Source of the DNA: Actinomycetes bacterium
Lineage (GTDB): Bacteria > Actinomycetota > Acidimicrobiia > Spongiisociales > UBA4744
Length of the DNA: 10,764 bases
Reading direction: 5' to 3'
Assembly (NCBI GenBank): GCA_024641205.1
Contig: JAHEDM010000051.1
Location: 1 to 10,764 of the forward strand
Shown: positions 1 through 7,182 of the stretch, in pieces
How positions within the stretch are numbered: position 1 is the first letter of the stretch
How the letters are laid out: each line of letters starts with the position of its first letter
The notes under the pieces: model-generated
What the model saw: the letters and a program-made list of their open reading frames with translations, nothing else
What the model was told of the DNA's origin: nothing
Databases searched by the model: none
Position numbers and translations under genes: made by a program

Positions 1-490
1 CTTGTTCTCCATGTCACTGAGAGACAACCTCCTGATGGGTCTGGAACGAAGCGACGATGATCTGGCGGTTGCCATCGCCTCCGCGGTGATGGAACCAGAT
101 CTGGCCGCGATGTCTGAGGGTCTGGATACCAAGGTCGGCCCGCTCGGAGTCCGCCTGTCCGGCGGTCAGGTGCAGCGCACGGCCGCCGCCCGGATGTTCG
201 TCCGCCGTCCGGAGTTGTACGTCTTCGACGACCTGTCGAGCGCCCTCGACGTGGAAACCGAGAAGGTCCTGTGGGAGCGGTTGTTCTCCGACCACGAGGT
301 GGTGACGAGCCTGGTCGTCTCACACCGCCGTCCGGCCTTGCGAAGAGCCGATCAGATCATCGTGATGAACGAGGGACGGATCGACTCCGTTGGGACGTTG
401 GCCGAGCTGCTGACCACCAGCGAGGAGCTGCAGCGGTTGTGGTCGGAGGAGCCCGGCGAAGACAACGGAGCGGGCCCGGTTCCAGGCTGA
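1..490 (+). CDS. ABC exporter, C-terminal part of the ATPase domain (5' end outside window)
   Basis: This is the last 162 residues of an ATP-driven transporter; the membrane domain and Walker A would lie before the window. The fragment opens with the FSMSLRDN segment typical of exporter-type (ABCB-like) nucleotide-binding domains. It then has the ABC signature LSGGQVQR (fragment residues 52-59), Walker B ending YVFDD (residues 73-77), the D-loop SALD (80-83) and the switch histidine H108. The residue after the Walker B aspartate is Asp, where a catalytic Glu is usual. That is common in one half of heterodimeric exporters, so a partner half-transporter just upstream is likely. The substrate cannot be told. 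The gene ends at TGA 488-490, 96 bp before the next gene, with a GC-rich hairpin just after the stop. Confidence 0.9.
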   Translation, partial: LFSMSLRDNLLMGLERSDDDLAVAIASAVMEPDLAAMSEGLDTKVGPLGVRLSGGQVQRTAAARMFVRRPELYVFDDLSSALDVETEKVLWERLFSDHEVVTSLVVSHRRPALRRADQIIVMNEGRIDSVGTLAELLTTSEELQRLWSEEPGEDNGAGPVPG

Positions 491-492
491 GC

Positions 493-507
493 CACGGGCG
501 GCCCGTG
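493..507 (+). terminator. GC-rich hairpin after the ABC exporter gene, possible terminator
   Basis: CACGGGC at 493-499 pairs with GCCCGTG at 501-507, three bases after the exporter stop codon. Folded as RNA this gives a six-pair stem (493-498 with 502-507) and a three-base loop. No T-run follows, so it is not a classical intrinsic terminator. High-GC bacteria sometimes use such U-less hairpins, so termination is inferred from position only. Confidence 0.35.
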
Positions 508-519
508 CCCTGCAGGTCG

Positions 520-546
520 TTGCAGTTATGCTGGCAAGGCTAAGTT
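520..546 (+). promoter_or_regulatory. Weak candidate promoter for the ligase/hydrolase pair
   Basis: TTGCAG (520-525) resembles a -35 box and TAAGTT (541-546) fits the TANNNT -10 pattern, but the 15-base spacer is short. TATGCT at 527-532 is another possible -10. A start of transcription near 553 would leave about 34 bases before the GTG at 587. This is a pattern match only. Confidence 0.22.
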
Positions 547-575
547 GAGGCGTACGAAGCATCCAAACTTGAAGC

Positions 576-581
576 AAGGGG
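576..581 (+). promoter_or_regulatory. Ribosome binding site that sets the ATP-grasp start
   Basis: AAGGGG sits five bases before the GTG at 587. The longest open frame begins at a TTG at 545, but that codon has no comparable site. The 14 residues it would add do not look like family sequence, which begins at the MRVGFAVNN segment. Confidence 0.75.
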
Positions 582-586
582 AAATC

Positions 587-1633
587 GTGAGGGTTGGGTT
601 TGCCGTAAACAATCTCGAGACCGAGGAACCCGTCTACACAACTACCCGGCTCGGTCAGGCGTTGGTCAACTCAGGCCACGAAGCATGGACGATCGGGGTT
701 GGCAATTTTGCCTACGATCCCGATGAAAGGATCCGCGCTCGCGCCGTTCGGCCCCCAAAAGACCGCTACACCACCCCCCAGGCTTACCTCAGTGACCTGC
801 AATCAAAGAAGGCTCGCACGGAACGCATCACCATCGACGATCTCGACGTGCTGATGCTGCGCAACGATCCTTCGACCGAAAAGGGCAGAAGAGAATGGGC
901 CAAGACGGCCGGGGTCGACTTCGGTCGGATGGCCATGCGGCGCGGAGTGATCGTGCTCAACGATCCGGTCGGGCTGGCCAAAGCTGCCAACAAGATGTAT
1001 TTTCAGAGCTTCCCTGAAGAGGTTCGTCCGAAGACCCTCATCACCCGCAACCGTGAGGAGATCAAAGCATTCGCCCGGGAAATGGAGGGGCATATCGTGC
1101 TGAAACCTCTCCAGGGTTCGGGCGGCGAAGGGGTGTTCCTGGTCCGTCCCGACGATATGGCCAACATCAATCAGATGATCGAGGCGGTGAGCCGAGACGG
1201 GTACGTGATCGCTCAGGAGTACTTGTCTCGCGCTGAGGAGGGTGATACCCGGCTGTTCGTGATGAATGGTCAGCCGCTTCGCCACAAGGGCCGGTACGCG
1301 GCGTTCCGCCGTATCCGTCGCGGTGGCGACATGCGATCGAACGTTCACGCCGGAGGAGTCATCGGCAAGGCCACCATCGATGATGACGCATTGAGACTCG
1401 CCGAGATTGTCCGCCCCAAGCTGGTCCAGGACGGCATGTTCCTGGTTGGTTTGGATATCGTCGGTGACAAACTCATGGAGATCAACGTGTTCAGCCCCGG
1501 CGGCCTGGGCAGCGCCCAAAAACAGGAGGGCGTGAATTTCACCGAGGCGGTAGTGCACGCACTCGAGCAGAAGACGGAGTATGCGAAGTACTACCGACGC
1601 AACTTCGTTAATCATGAAATGGCAACCCTGTGA
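587..1633 (+). CDS. Glutathione-synthase-like ATP-grasp ligase (GshB family)
   Basis: This 348-residue protein has the layout of bacterial glutathione synthase, which joins an acid to an amine through an acyl-phosphate using ATP. Visible family features are the N-terminal lobe with VLMLRNDPS (the GshB LRKDPP region), the ATP-binding lysine and glycine loop KPLQGSGGEG (residues 173-182), DTRLFVMNGQPL, the SNVHAGG segment that matches the GshB NLAAGG region, and the metal-binding MEINVFSPGG end motif with E298 and N300. Glutathione synthase function is not certain: no GshA gene is nearby, and actinobacteria usually make mycothiol instead. The next gene is an amidohydrolase whose ribosome site overlaps this gene's end, and a DUF1704 peptidase follows on the other strand. 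A related amide or peptide ligation is equally possible. The family is sure; the substrate is not. Confidence 0.9.
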   Translation: MRVGFAVNNLETEEPVYTTTRLGQALVNSGHEAWTIGVGNFAYDPDERIRARAVRPPKDRYTTPQAYLSDLQSKKARTERITIDDLDVLMLRNDPSTEKGRREWAKTAGVDFGRMAMRRGVIVLNDPVGLAKAANKMYFQSFPEEVRPKTLITRNREEIKAFAREMEGHIVLKPLQGSGGEGVFLVRPDDMANINQMIEAVSRDGYVIAQEYLSRAEEGDTRLFVMNGQPLRHKGRYAAFRRIRRGGDMRSNVHAGGVIGKATIDDDALRLAEIVRPKLVQDGMFLVGLDIVGDKLMEINVFSPGGLGSAQKQEGVNFTEAVVHALEQKTEYAKYYRRNFVNHEMATL

Positions 1634-1634
1634 T

Positions 1635-1641
1635 GGAGGGG
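1635..1641 (+). promoter_or_regulatory. Ribosome binding site of the amidohydrolase gene
   Basis: GGAGGGG lies just after the TGA of the ligase gene, with its GGAGG core five bases before the ATG at 1645. It favours 1645 over the upstream GTG at 1630. The in-frame ATG at 1651 is the only serious alternative. The arrangement implies cotranscription with the ligase. Confidence 0.7.
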
Positions 1642-1644
1642 AAC

Positions 1645-2442
1645 ATGGAAATGCAGCCCGTCTGGACTACCGAGCGGGGGGAGATGCCGATCGTAGCTAC
1701 CGCCATTCATGCCGGTCACGACGCTCGCCCGGAAGTCGCTGCGCTCTTCGCCGTTTCGGGCGCCGATCGCCTTCGTGAAGAGGACCCCTTCACTGATCGA
1801 TGGACTCCGATCGTCGACAATCGAGTCGCGGTACACAGGTCACGATTCGAGGTCGATCTCAACCGGTCTCGCGAGAAAGCCATCTATCTCGAGTCGGAAG
1901 ATGCGTTCGATCTCAAGGTGTGGAAGGAGCCGCCTTCAGCCGACTTGGTGAACGGATCGCTGGCGATCTATGACGACTTCTACGTGGGCTTCCGCAAGCT
2001 GTGCGACGAGTTGGAGTCGACCCACGGGCGGTTCGTTGTCCTTGACCTTCACTCGTACAACCACCGCCGCAAAGGTCCGGATGCTCCGGTCGACGATCCT
2101 GGGAAGAACCCTGAAGTCAATGTAGGGACGGGGTCGTTGGATCGAGACCGTTGGGGTGGGCTGGTCGACCGTTTCATGGCCGATGTTGCGGAGGCGCCTT
2201 TCGAGGGCGGACATCTCGACGTGCGCGAGAACGTCCGGTTCAAAGGCGGATACTTGAGCCGCTGGGTCCATGAGAATTACCCGACGTCTGGATGTGCCCT
2301 GGCCATCGAGGTCAAGAAGATCTTCATGGACGAGTGGACGGGCCAGGAAGATGAGGTGGTGGTGGTGAGCATTCTCGAGGTGCTGCGGGCCAGCATCCCT
2401 GGGTTGCTTGAAGAGATTACGGGATCCGGCCGACTCATTTAG
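1645..2442 (+). CDS. N-formylglutamate amidohydrolase family hydrolase
   Basis: This 265-residue protein belongs to the N-formylglutamate amidohydrolase family (Pfam FGase), metal-dependent enzymes that cut an amide bond on the glutamate nitrogen. It shows the family motifs in order: IHAGHDARPE near residues 21-30, REEDPFTDRW, FEVDLNRSR, VVLDLHSYN with the DLHS metal-site motif, NVGTG, the GGYLSRW segment, and a closing ALAIEVKKIFMDEW. In histidine degradation (HutG) the product is glutamate plus formate, but no hut genes lie here. It follows the ATP-grasp ligase by 11 bp, so it probably acts on a product of that ligase or on a related N-acyl amino acid. Its TAG stop overlaps the TAA of the facing DUF1704 gene. 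The family assignment is strong; the natural substrate is unknown. Confidence 0.87.
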   Translation: MEMQPVWTTERGEMPIVATAIHAGHDARPEVAALFAVSGADRLREEDPFTDRWTPIVDNRVAVHRSRFEVDLNRSREKAIYLESEDAFDLKVWKEPPSADLVNGSLAIYDDFYVGFRKLCDELESTHGRFVVLDLHSYNHRRKGPDAPVDDPGKNPEVNVGTGSLDRDRWGGLVDRFMADVAEAPFEGGHLDVRENVRFKGGYLSRWVHENYPTSGCALAIEVKKIFMDEWTGQEDEVVVVSILEVLRASIPGLLEEITGSGRLI

Positions 2443-4337
2443 CGATCGGTCAACTCTTCCAATTTGAGACCTTGACGAACTCGCTCGATCCGGTAGTGGG
2501 TATCGGGCATATCCAGGTATGAGGGCCGCAGTGGGGGCGGAACGAGAACCTTCCTCCTCAACAGTTCCTCGATGATCGGGGCGTGCTCCGCGGCCATTTT
2601 GCCGACGAACAGGGTGTCGAGGCGCCCACCTGCCTTTATGAAGTCCATCACCTTCAGGAGCCCACGCAGGTAAACGGCATCCTTGATGAAGCCTCCGCCG
2701 CGATGTACTCGCATCGCGATGAGGTAGGCCATTCGTGCCGAGAACCCGCGGTCATCCCGGAGTGTCAGGAAGGTCTCCATGAAGGTTGCGCCGTCGATGA
2801 CGGTTCGGGCGGCCAGGACACGTCCGGCCAGAATCCTGAGCCGGGCCGGGGTGAGACCACCAACCAGGTACTCGGCGAAGACCGCCAAACCCTCCTGTAG
2901 CTCATCGTGATTGGCCAGACCGTTGGCGAGCAGTCGAAAAGGCTGCGCTCGACCGTTCCAGTACGTGACAACGTGAGTCCCCGCTTCGTGCTGGATGAGC
3001 GGTTCCACCCGCTGAAGTGAGAAGCTCATTCCTGATCCGACCAGCAGATCACCGGCAGATACCATGAGTGACACGATGTCATCGCGGACGATCACTCTGC
3101 CCGTCATCGCCGGGTTGACCATCCGGTATGCCTCGAATTCCGACTCAGCCCGTGCGGCGAACGCAGTTGCATCGACTTTGTGGGCGCGGTTCTCCGAATT
3201 CCTCCTGCTGAAGAGCTGTGTGAGCGACGCAGCGAGTTCAACGAGATGCGAGTCAACATTTCCATACAAGGCAACGGCAGTCGGTAAGAACCCCGCCCGC
3301 TCCCGCTCACCGATCAGGGTGAGTTTGAGGTCGAGTTCACGTTGTTTCTCCCGAAAGACATACTCGAGGGTTGGGTCTTCGATCCGTTCGACCTTTGCGC
3401 TGTAGACGGCTCGTTTGCCGAGAGCGGGGTCGATGGTACGCGGTCGGTACCGAAACATGGGCGGCTGTGCGTATCGGGACCGCTGGAAGGCGCGGAAGGC
3501 CTCCTCGGCGTTGATAGGCGTCACGGTCATGAGAAGATCAAACGATTCGGCAACCGTGCTCAGTGCACGATCCACATCGACGACGGCGCGTACGAACGTA
3601 CGGCGGCCGAGGGCCTGATAGTGGAGAGGCCGGTGAACCGTCTCGGATCGGGCGAACTCGAAGGCTGTGCGCCGGAACACGGTGTCCATCTGGCGGGCAA
3701 GCGAACTCCGGAGAAGGGGGAACTCCTCGCCGGTTGCGGCGTCCCGATAGATCGGGGCTACTTCAAGGCCGATATAGCGGGCCGAGAGGTCGCGCGCTCG
3801 TTGGCGGGTGATCACAAGAGGCAACCCGGTGGGGGAGAGCCGACCGCCTGGCTCCAGCGTGACCTTCGCATTGCGTTTCATGACCCGGATACCAGCTAGT
3901 GATGACGAGAGCCGCTCGACCGTTGCCGAGTCGGCCCAGTTCTTATCGACAATGACGCGAAATGATGCCGTCTGCAGGCGAGCCGTCCCCGCTGTATCCA
4001 TGGCATCCCAGATCTCAATGATCAGGAAACCTCCGAATGATTCGGTCAACACTTCGGTGACCCGTTCGATCAATCGGCCCGTCCAGCCGCGAGCCCGGAC
4101 CCGGGCCGGGGCAATGAGGTACGAAGCTTCGCCTGCGATTAGCCCGGCAATGGCGGGGTCAACCGTCTGCTGTGGCCGATACAGGAAGAGAAAGGGTAGT
4201 TGCCGATCGATATGGATGCGCCCGCCGGGAGGGAGAGTCCGACGCACCCGCTGGCCCTTTGCAATTCGACCTGCAATGTCCTTGATCAGTTGATCCGTGA
4301 GGCGAGTCGGTTGGGCGGCGGCCATCGTTGATCCCAT
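2439..4337 (-). CDS. DUF1704 / QEGLA-motif putative zinc peptidase
   Basis: This 632-residue protein belongs to the DUF1704 family, often named 'flavohemoglobin expression-modulating QEGLA motif protein' in databases. Its C-terminal half has HEAGTH (450-455), then QEGLAVFAEY (481-490) and MRVHRGGGFIKDAVYLRGL (542-560). From memory, animal DUF1704 proteins (KIAA0895L, or MATCAP) are zinc carboxypeptidases that remove the terminal tyrosine of tubulin using an HExxTH site. By that parallel H450, H455 and E482 would bind zinc and E451 would be catalytic; this is inference. Residues 1-240 form a long N-terminal region I cannot assign. No signal peptide is visible, so it is probably cytoplasmic. 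It starts 50 bp after an MFS gene on the same strand and may share its transcript. ATG 4325 (628 residues) is an alternative start. Genes of this family sit beside ligase and amidohydrolase genes here. Confidence 0.85.
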   Translation of the reverse strand: MGSTMAAAQPTRLTDQLIKDIAGRIAKGQRVRRTLPPGGRIHIDRQLPFLFLYRPQQTVDPAIAGLIAGEASYLIAPARVRARGWTGRLIERVTEVLTESFGGFLIIEIWDAMDTAGTARLQTASFRVIVDKNWADSATVERLSSSLAGIRVMKRNAKVTLEPGGRLSPTGLPLVITRQRARDLSARYIGLEVAPIYRDAATGEEFPLLRSSLARQMDTVFRRTAFEFARSETVHRPLHYQALGRRTFVRAVVDVDRALSTVAESFDLLMTVTPINAEEAFRAFQRSRYAQPPMFRYRPRTIDPALGKRAVYSAKVERIEDPTLEYVFREKQRELDLKLTLIGERERAGFLPTAVALYGNVDSHLVELAASLTQLFSRRNSENRAHKVDATAFAARAESEFEAYRMVNPAMTGRVIVRDDIVSLMVSAGDLLVGSGMSFSLQRVEPLIQHEAGTHVVTYWNGRAQPFRLLANGLANHDELQEGLAVFAEYLVGGLTPARLRILAGRVLAARTVIDGATFMETFLTLRDDRGFSARMAYLIAMRVHRGGGFIKDAVYLRGLLKVMDFIKAGGRLDTLFVGKMAAEHAPIIEELLRRKVLVPPPLRPSYLDMPDTHYRIERVRQGLKLEELTDR

Positions 4338-4387
4338 TATTCGAGTCTGCCCGGCAGTGTAGAGATGGGCATTCTGGAAACTCTTCC

Positions 4388-5860
4388 CTAGTGCGATTTT
4401 TCGCGCTCGGCACGGCGGGCGGCGCGCGGTTTGGCGAGTGACCTTCGGAGGCCGATGATAGGGCCGATCCCTAGGGCAGCGAGTACTGCGCCTGCCAGAG
4501 CGGCGAGCGCGAACCCATCGCCGATGGCGCCGGAGGTTTGGCCTGCGGTTGCGCCTACCGCGCCTGCGAGCAGATTTTGAACCTCCTCAACGTTTCCCAC
4601 CCGCCGCGCTACCACCAGCAGAATCAGTGCGCCCCCCAGAGCCGGGCCGATGGCGAAACCCTGGCTACGAGCGAACTGATGGGCGGCAGTGGCCCGGCCC
4701 AACTGGGGGTCGGGAGTCGCCGCCCGCAACAGAGTGAGCGCGGCGTTGGTGGCCGCCCCAACACCGGAACCGGCTACAACCAGCAAGGTGAAGATGACCC
4801 ATAACGGCGCTTCTGTCGAGGCAGCCGCCCAGATACCCATGAGAGCCGGGACGGTCACGAAGAACCCCCAGAGCGTTAGCGAAGTTTCCGGCCTGCGGTC
4901 CACCAACCGTCCGGCAACGTTGGCGCCCAGCGTCCAGCCCACCGTGAAGAAGAGGACCGACCAGGCGGTGAGTGCTGGGCCGGCCCCCCGGGCGCCCCGG
5001 ACATAGAGGGGAACGTAGGTCTCGGCGGCAATTGCCCCCGCCAACAGCAGTCCGATTCCAAGAGCCAGACCCAGATACGGCTGCCGAGCCAGATGCTCGA
5101 GCCGCAGAACCGGGGTTTTCGCCCGGCGGGCATGATGCCAGTAGAGGTACCCGACGGTGACCAGAACAACCGCGGCGGCAGCCGACCAGATATCCAGCCG
5201 ATCGATTCCGACCACCATGGCGATCGAGAAGACCGTCAAGAGGAGTACTCCCCGGCTATCGACCTTCACGTTGCGCTCGCCGGCCGGTCCCGGCAAGACC
5301 CTCCAGCCGGCTGCCAGGGCGAGCAAGCCGAGCGGAACACACACCAGGAAGATCCATCGCCAATTGAGAGCGGTGAGCAACGCGGCGGCAATGCCGGGAC
5401 CGGCTACCCCCATGGCTCCCCAAACTGTGGCGTTGGCGGCGAAGGCGCGGCTGATCAGGCGAGCCGGGTAGACGAGACCAACCGCAGCGAGAGCGACTGC
5501 CGAGATCAGCCCGGCCCCGGCGCCCTGGACGACCCGTGCCGCGACCATGAGCGGCATGGTGGGAACCAGGGCCGCGGTAACGCTGGCCGCAACGAATATC
5601 CCGACCGCCCACCTGAAGACGATGCGTGCCCCGATACCGTCGACCAAAGGTCCGGCAACCACGGCTGACACGCTCGAGGTCAGGATGTACCCGGTGACGA
5701 CCCACGGGAGCAGAGCCACACCGCCAAGATCGGCGGCCAGTTCCGGAATGGCGGCCGTGACGGCCAGCGCTTCGAATGCCACCAGGGCCGTCGTGGTGAA
5801 GATCGCCACCGAAGCGGGAAGCAGTTGTTGGGATAAGACACCGATGGGGCGATCACTCAC
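4388..5860 (-). CDS. MFS transporter, DHA2-like, 14 membrane helices
   Basis: This 490-residue protein consists almost entirely of hydrophobic segments; I count fourteen, which fits the drug:H+ antiporter-2 (EmrB/QacA-like) group. The N-terminal region has helix 1 ending ALAVTAAIP, LPWVVTGYILTSS in helix 2, and GPLVDGIGAR as the loop 2-3 motif A. ARVVQGAGAGLISA is the helix 4 segment, and GVAGPGIAAAL is a motif C-like antiporter signature in helix 5. The C-terminal tail is short and basic. The start is a GTG at 5860; an in-frame stop lies 12 bases upstream, so little choice exists. No clear ribosome site precedes it, but TAAGCT ending six bases before the GTG fits the -10 of a leaderless transcript. 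The substrate is unknown. It may export a product linked to the DUF1704 gene 50 bp downstream. Confidence 0.88.
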   Translation of the reverse strand: MSDRPIGVLSQQLLPASVAIFTTTALVAFEALAVTAAIPELAADLGGVALLPWVVTGYILTSSVSAVVAGPLVDGIGARIVFRWAVGIFVAASVTAALVPTMPLMVAARVVQGAGAGLISAVALAAVGLVYPARLISRAFAANATVWGAMGVAGPGIAAALLTALNWRWIFLVCVPLGLLALAAGWRVLPGPAGERNVKVDSRGVLLLTVFSIAMVVGIDRLDIWSAAAAVVLVTVGYLYWHHARRAKTPVLRLEHLARQPYLGLALGIGLLLAGAIAAETYVPLYVRGARGAGPALTAWSVLFFTVGWTLGANVAGRLVDRRPETSLTLWGFFVTVPALMGIWAAASTEAPLWVIFTLLVVAGSGVGAATNAALTLLRAATPDPQLGRATAAHQFARSQGFAIGPALGGALILLVVARRVGNVEEVQNLLAGAVGATAGQTSGAIGDGFALAALAGAVLAALGIGPIIGLRRSLAKPRAARRAEREKSH

Positions 5861-5950
5861 CGGGGCAGCTTACGCTTGTCGATGCCGGAGGTTGCACGAA
5901 GGACCTTCCCCTGCCCGGTGACGTGCCGGCCGACCTGCCACAATGCCGGC

Positions 5951-6430
5951 ATGCTTTTTACAACCGCCGACCTCTGCGACCAGCACGGGGATGCCGTCCG
6001 GGTTGCCGAGCCGATTTTTCGCGACTTCGGCTTCCGGAAGGCGTTCTTCGGTCCGGTCACGACCGTGGTGACCCCGGGCGATTTCACGCCCGTTGCCGCG
6101 GCCCTGGACGAAACTGGGTTGGGCAGAGTGCTGGTCGTGGAAGGCGCAGGTGCACGGGACGGTGCCCTACTCGGTGATCGTTTGGCGTTCCTGGCCTATG
6201 AGCACAATTGGTCCGGGGTAATCGTCCACGGGTCGGTGCGCGACTCGGGTGAATTGCAGTCGATTGATATCGGAATCAAGGCACTCGGTACGAGTCCGCG
6301 CCGGGGCACCACGTCGGGCACAAGCCAACGCGATATCCCGGTTGCCTTTGCCGGGGTGCTGTTCCGGCCGGGAGATTGGGTCTACGGCGACCAGGATGGT
6401 CTGCTGGTGGCCGACACCAAGCTGTTCTGA
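5951..6430 (+). CDS. RraA-family protein, probable HMG/oxaloacetate aldolase-type
   Basis: This 159-residue protein matches E. coli RraA (161 residues) along its length: TADLCDQHGD at the start, VAEPIFRDFG, GRVLVVEGAG (58-67), LLGDRLAFLA, GVIVHGSVRD (89-98) and a closing PGDWVYGDQDGLLV. RraA in E. coli inhibits RNase E. Here the class II aldolase signature Asp-x20-Arg-Asp is intact (D76, R97, D98, then E101), while E. coli RraA has Gln in place of the second Asp. The protein may therefore be a 4-hydroxy-4-methyl-2-oxoglutarate or oxaloacetate lyase rather than an RNase regulator. The ATG at 5951 is chosen because the homology starts there. An upstream TTG at 5876 would add 25 unrelated residues. 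No ribosome site is seen; CACAAT lies six bases before the ATG, which could be a leaderless -10. It is divergent from the MFS gene. Confidence 0.88.
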   Translation: MLFTTADLCDQHGDAVRVAEPIFRDFGFRKAFFGPVTTVVTPGDFTPVAAALDETGLGRVLVVEGAGARDGALLGDRLAFLAYEHNWSGVIVHGSVRDSGELQSIDIGIKALGTSPRRGTTSGTSQRDIPVAFAGVLFRPGDWVYGDQDGLLVADTKLF

Positions 6431-6435
6431 CGGAT

Positions 6436-7182
6436 TCAGGATTCTCGCCACTCCTCGAGGGTGGCTTCGATCTCCCTTTGCACGGCCTGTAGCACTGCGC
6501 GCCGATCCTCATTCGGGCTGCGTGCGATCGGGTCGCCGAAGCGCATGCGCACCCTGGTTCCGAAAGGGATGGGGTATGCCTTGTATCGAAGAAGTTCCCA
6601 CGATCCGTCAACGACGGCCGGGACCACTTCCAGGTCGGGAGCGGCGTCCATGAGTTCCAGCGCCCCCCCGTACTTGAAGCGCTTGAGCTTGCCGTCGCGC
6701 GAGCGCGTTCCTTCCGGGTAGATGACCACCGCCACTTTGCGTCGTTGAGCGGCTTCGCCCAGTTCGCGGATCGCCTGTTTGGCTTGCTCGGGATCGCCCC
6801 GGTCGATCAGCGCGTTCCCACCATGGGTCAGATTGAAGGAAATGCTCGGAAGCCACCTTCCCAGTTCGCGCTTGGAAACGTACTTGGGGTAATTACTGAA
6901 GAGCAGGCCTCCGACGATGGGGATGTCGAAGAGGCTCTGGTGGTTTGAGACGATGAGATACCCGGTGCGCGGCTTGAGACCGGGCGAACGCTCAACCTTC
7001 AGCCGGGTACCGCAGATTCGGAAGACCCAGACCAGCACCCGTTGCATGACACCCATCGTGATCTCCATCGGCCGCAAGCCGAACAAGCGGGCGATCCGGG
7101 CAATGGGTTCAAAGATCGCCAGCGTCAAACCAAAGGCAATGAGAAAAGGGATGGTGAAGACCCAGTCGACGATGCGTTTCAT
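6436..7182 (-). CDS. 1-acyl-sn-glycerol-3-phosphate acyltransferase (PlsC-like)
   Basis: This 248-residue membrane-associated protein belongs to the PlsC family, which puts the second acyl chain on lysophosphatidate to give phosphatidic acid for membrane lipids. Residues 8-28 form a hydrophobic N-terminal anchor. The catalytic HX4D box is NHQSLFD (H81, D86). Block II with KRELGRWLP and the GNALIDRGD segment follow, then the substrate-binding box IYPEGTRSRDG (P156, E157, G158) and a VVPAVVDGS block. Length and motif spacing fit the family. Its ATG overlaps the TGA of the radical SAM gene upstream (ATGA), so translation is probably coupled. It converges on the RraA gene with only five bases between the stops. 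The acceptor could also be another lysophospholipid, since the family is broad. Confidence 0.9.
   Translation of the reverse strand: MKRIVDWVFTIPFLIAFGLTLAIFEPIARIARLFGLRPMEITMGVMQRVLVWVFRICGTRLKVERSPGLKPRTGYLIVSNHQSLFDIPIVGGLLFSNYPKYVSKRELGRWLPSISFNLTHGGNALIDRGDPEQAKQAIRELGEAAQRRKVAVVIYPEGTRSRDGKLKRFKYGGALELMDAAPDLEVVPAVVDGSWELLRYKAYPIPFGTRVRMRFGDPIARSPNEDRRAVLQAVQREIEATLEEWRES

Noticed and set aside
545..586. TTG start giving a 362-residue ligase
   Set aside because: No ribosome site precedes the TTG, the added residues are unlike the family, and AAGGGG precedes the GTG at 587.
803..1615. Minus-strand open frame of 270 codons inside the ligase gene
   Set aside because: It mirrors the GshB-like gene, shows no family motif and has no ribosome site. 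High GC content makes long antisense frames common.
3342..3899. Plus-strand open frame of 185 codons inside the DUF1704 gene
   Set aside because: Its translation has no recognisable motif and it lies wholly within a well-supported gene on the other strand.
5093..5668. Plus-strand open frame of 191 codons inside the MFS gene
   Set aside because: Its product is rich in Asp, Gly, Arg and Gln, as expected for the reverse of a hydrophobic coding sequence; no motif seen.
5876..5950. Upstream TTG start for the RraA-family protein
   Set aside because: The extra 25 residues have no counterpart in the family, whose members begin at the MLFTTADLCD-like segment.
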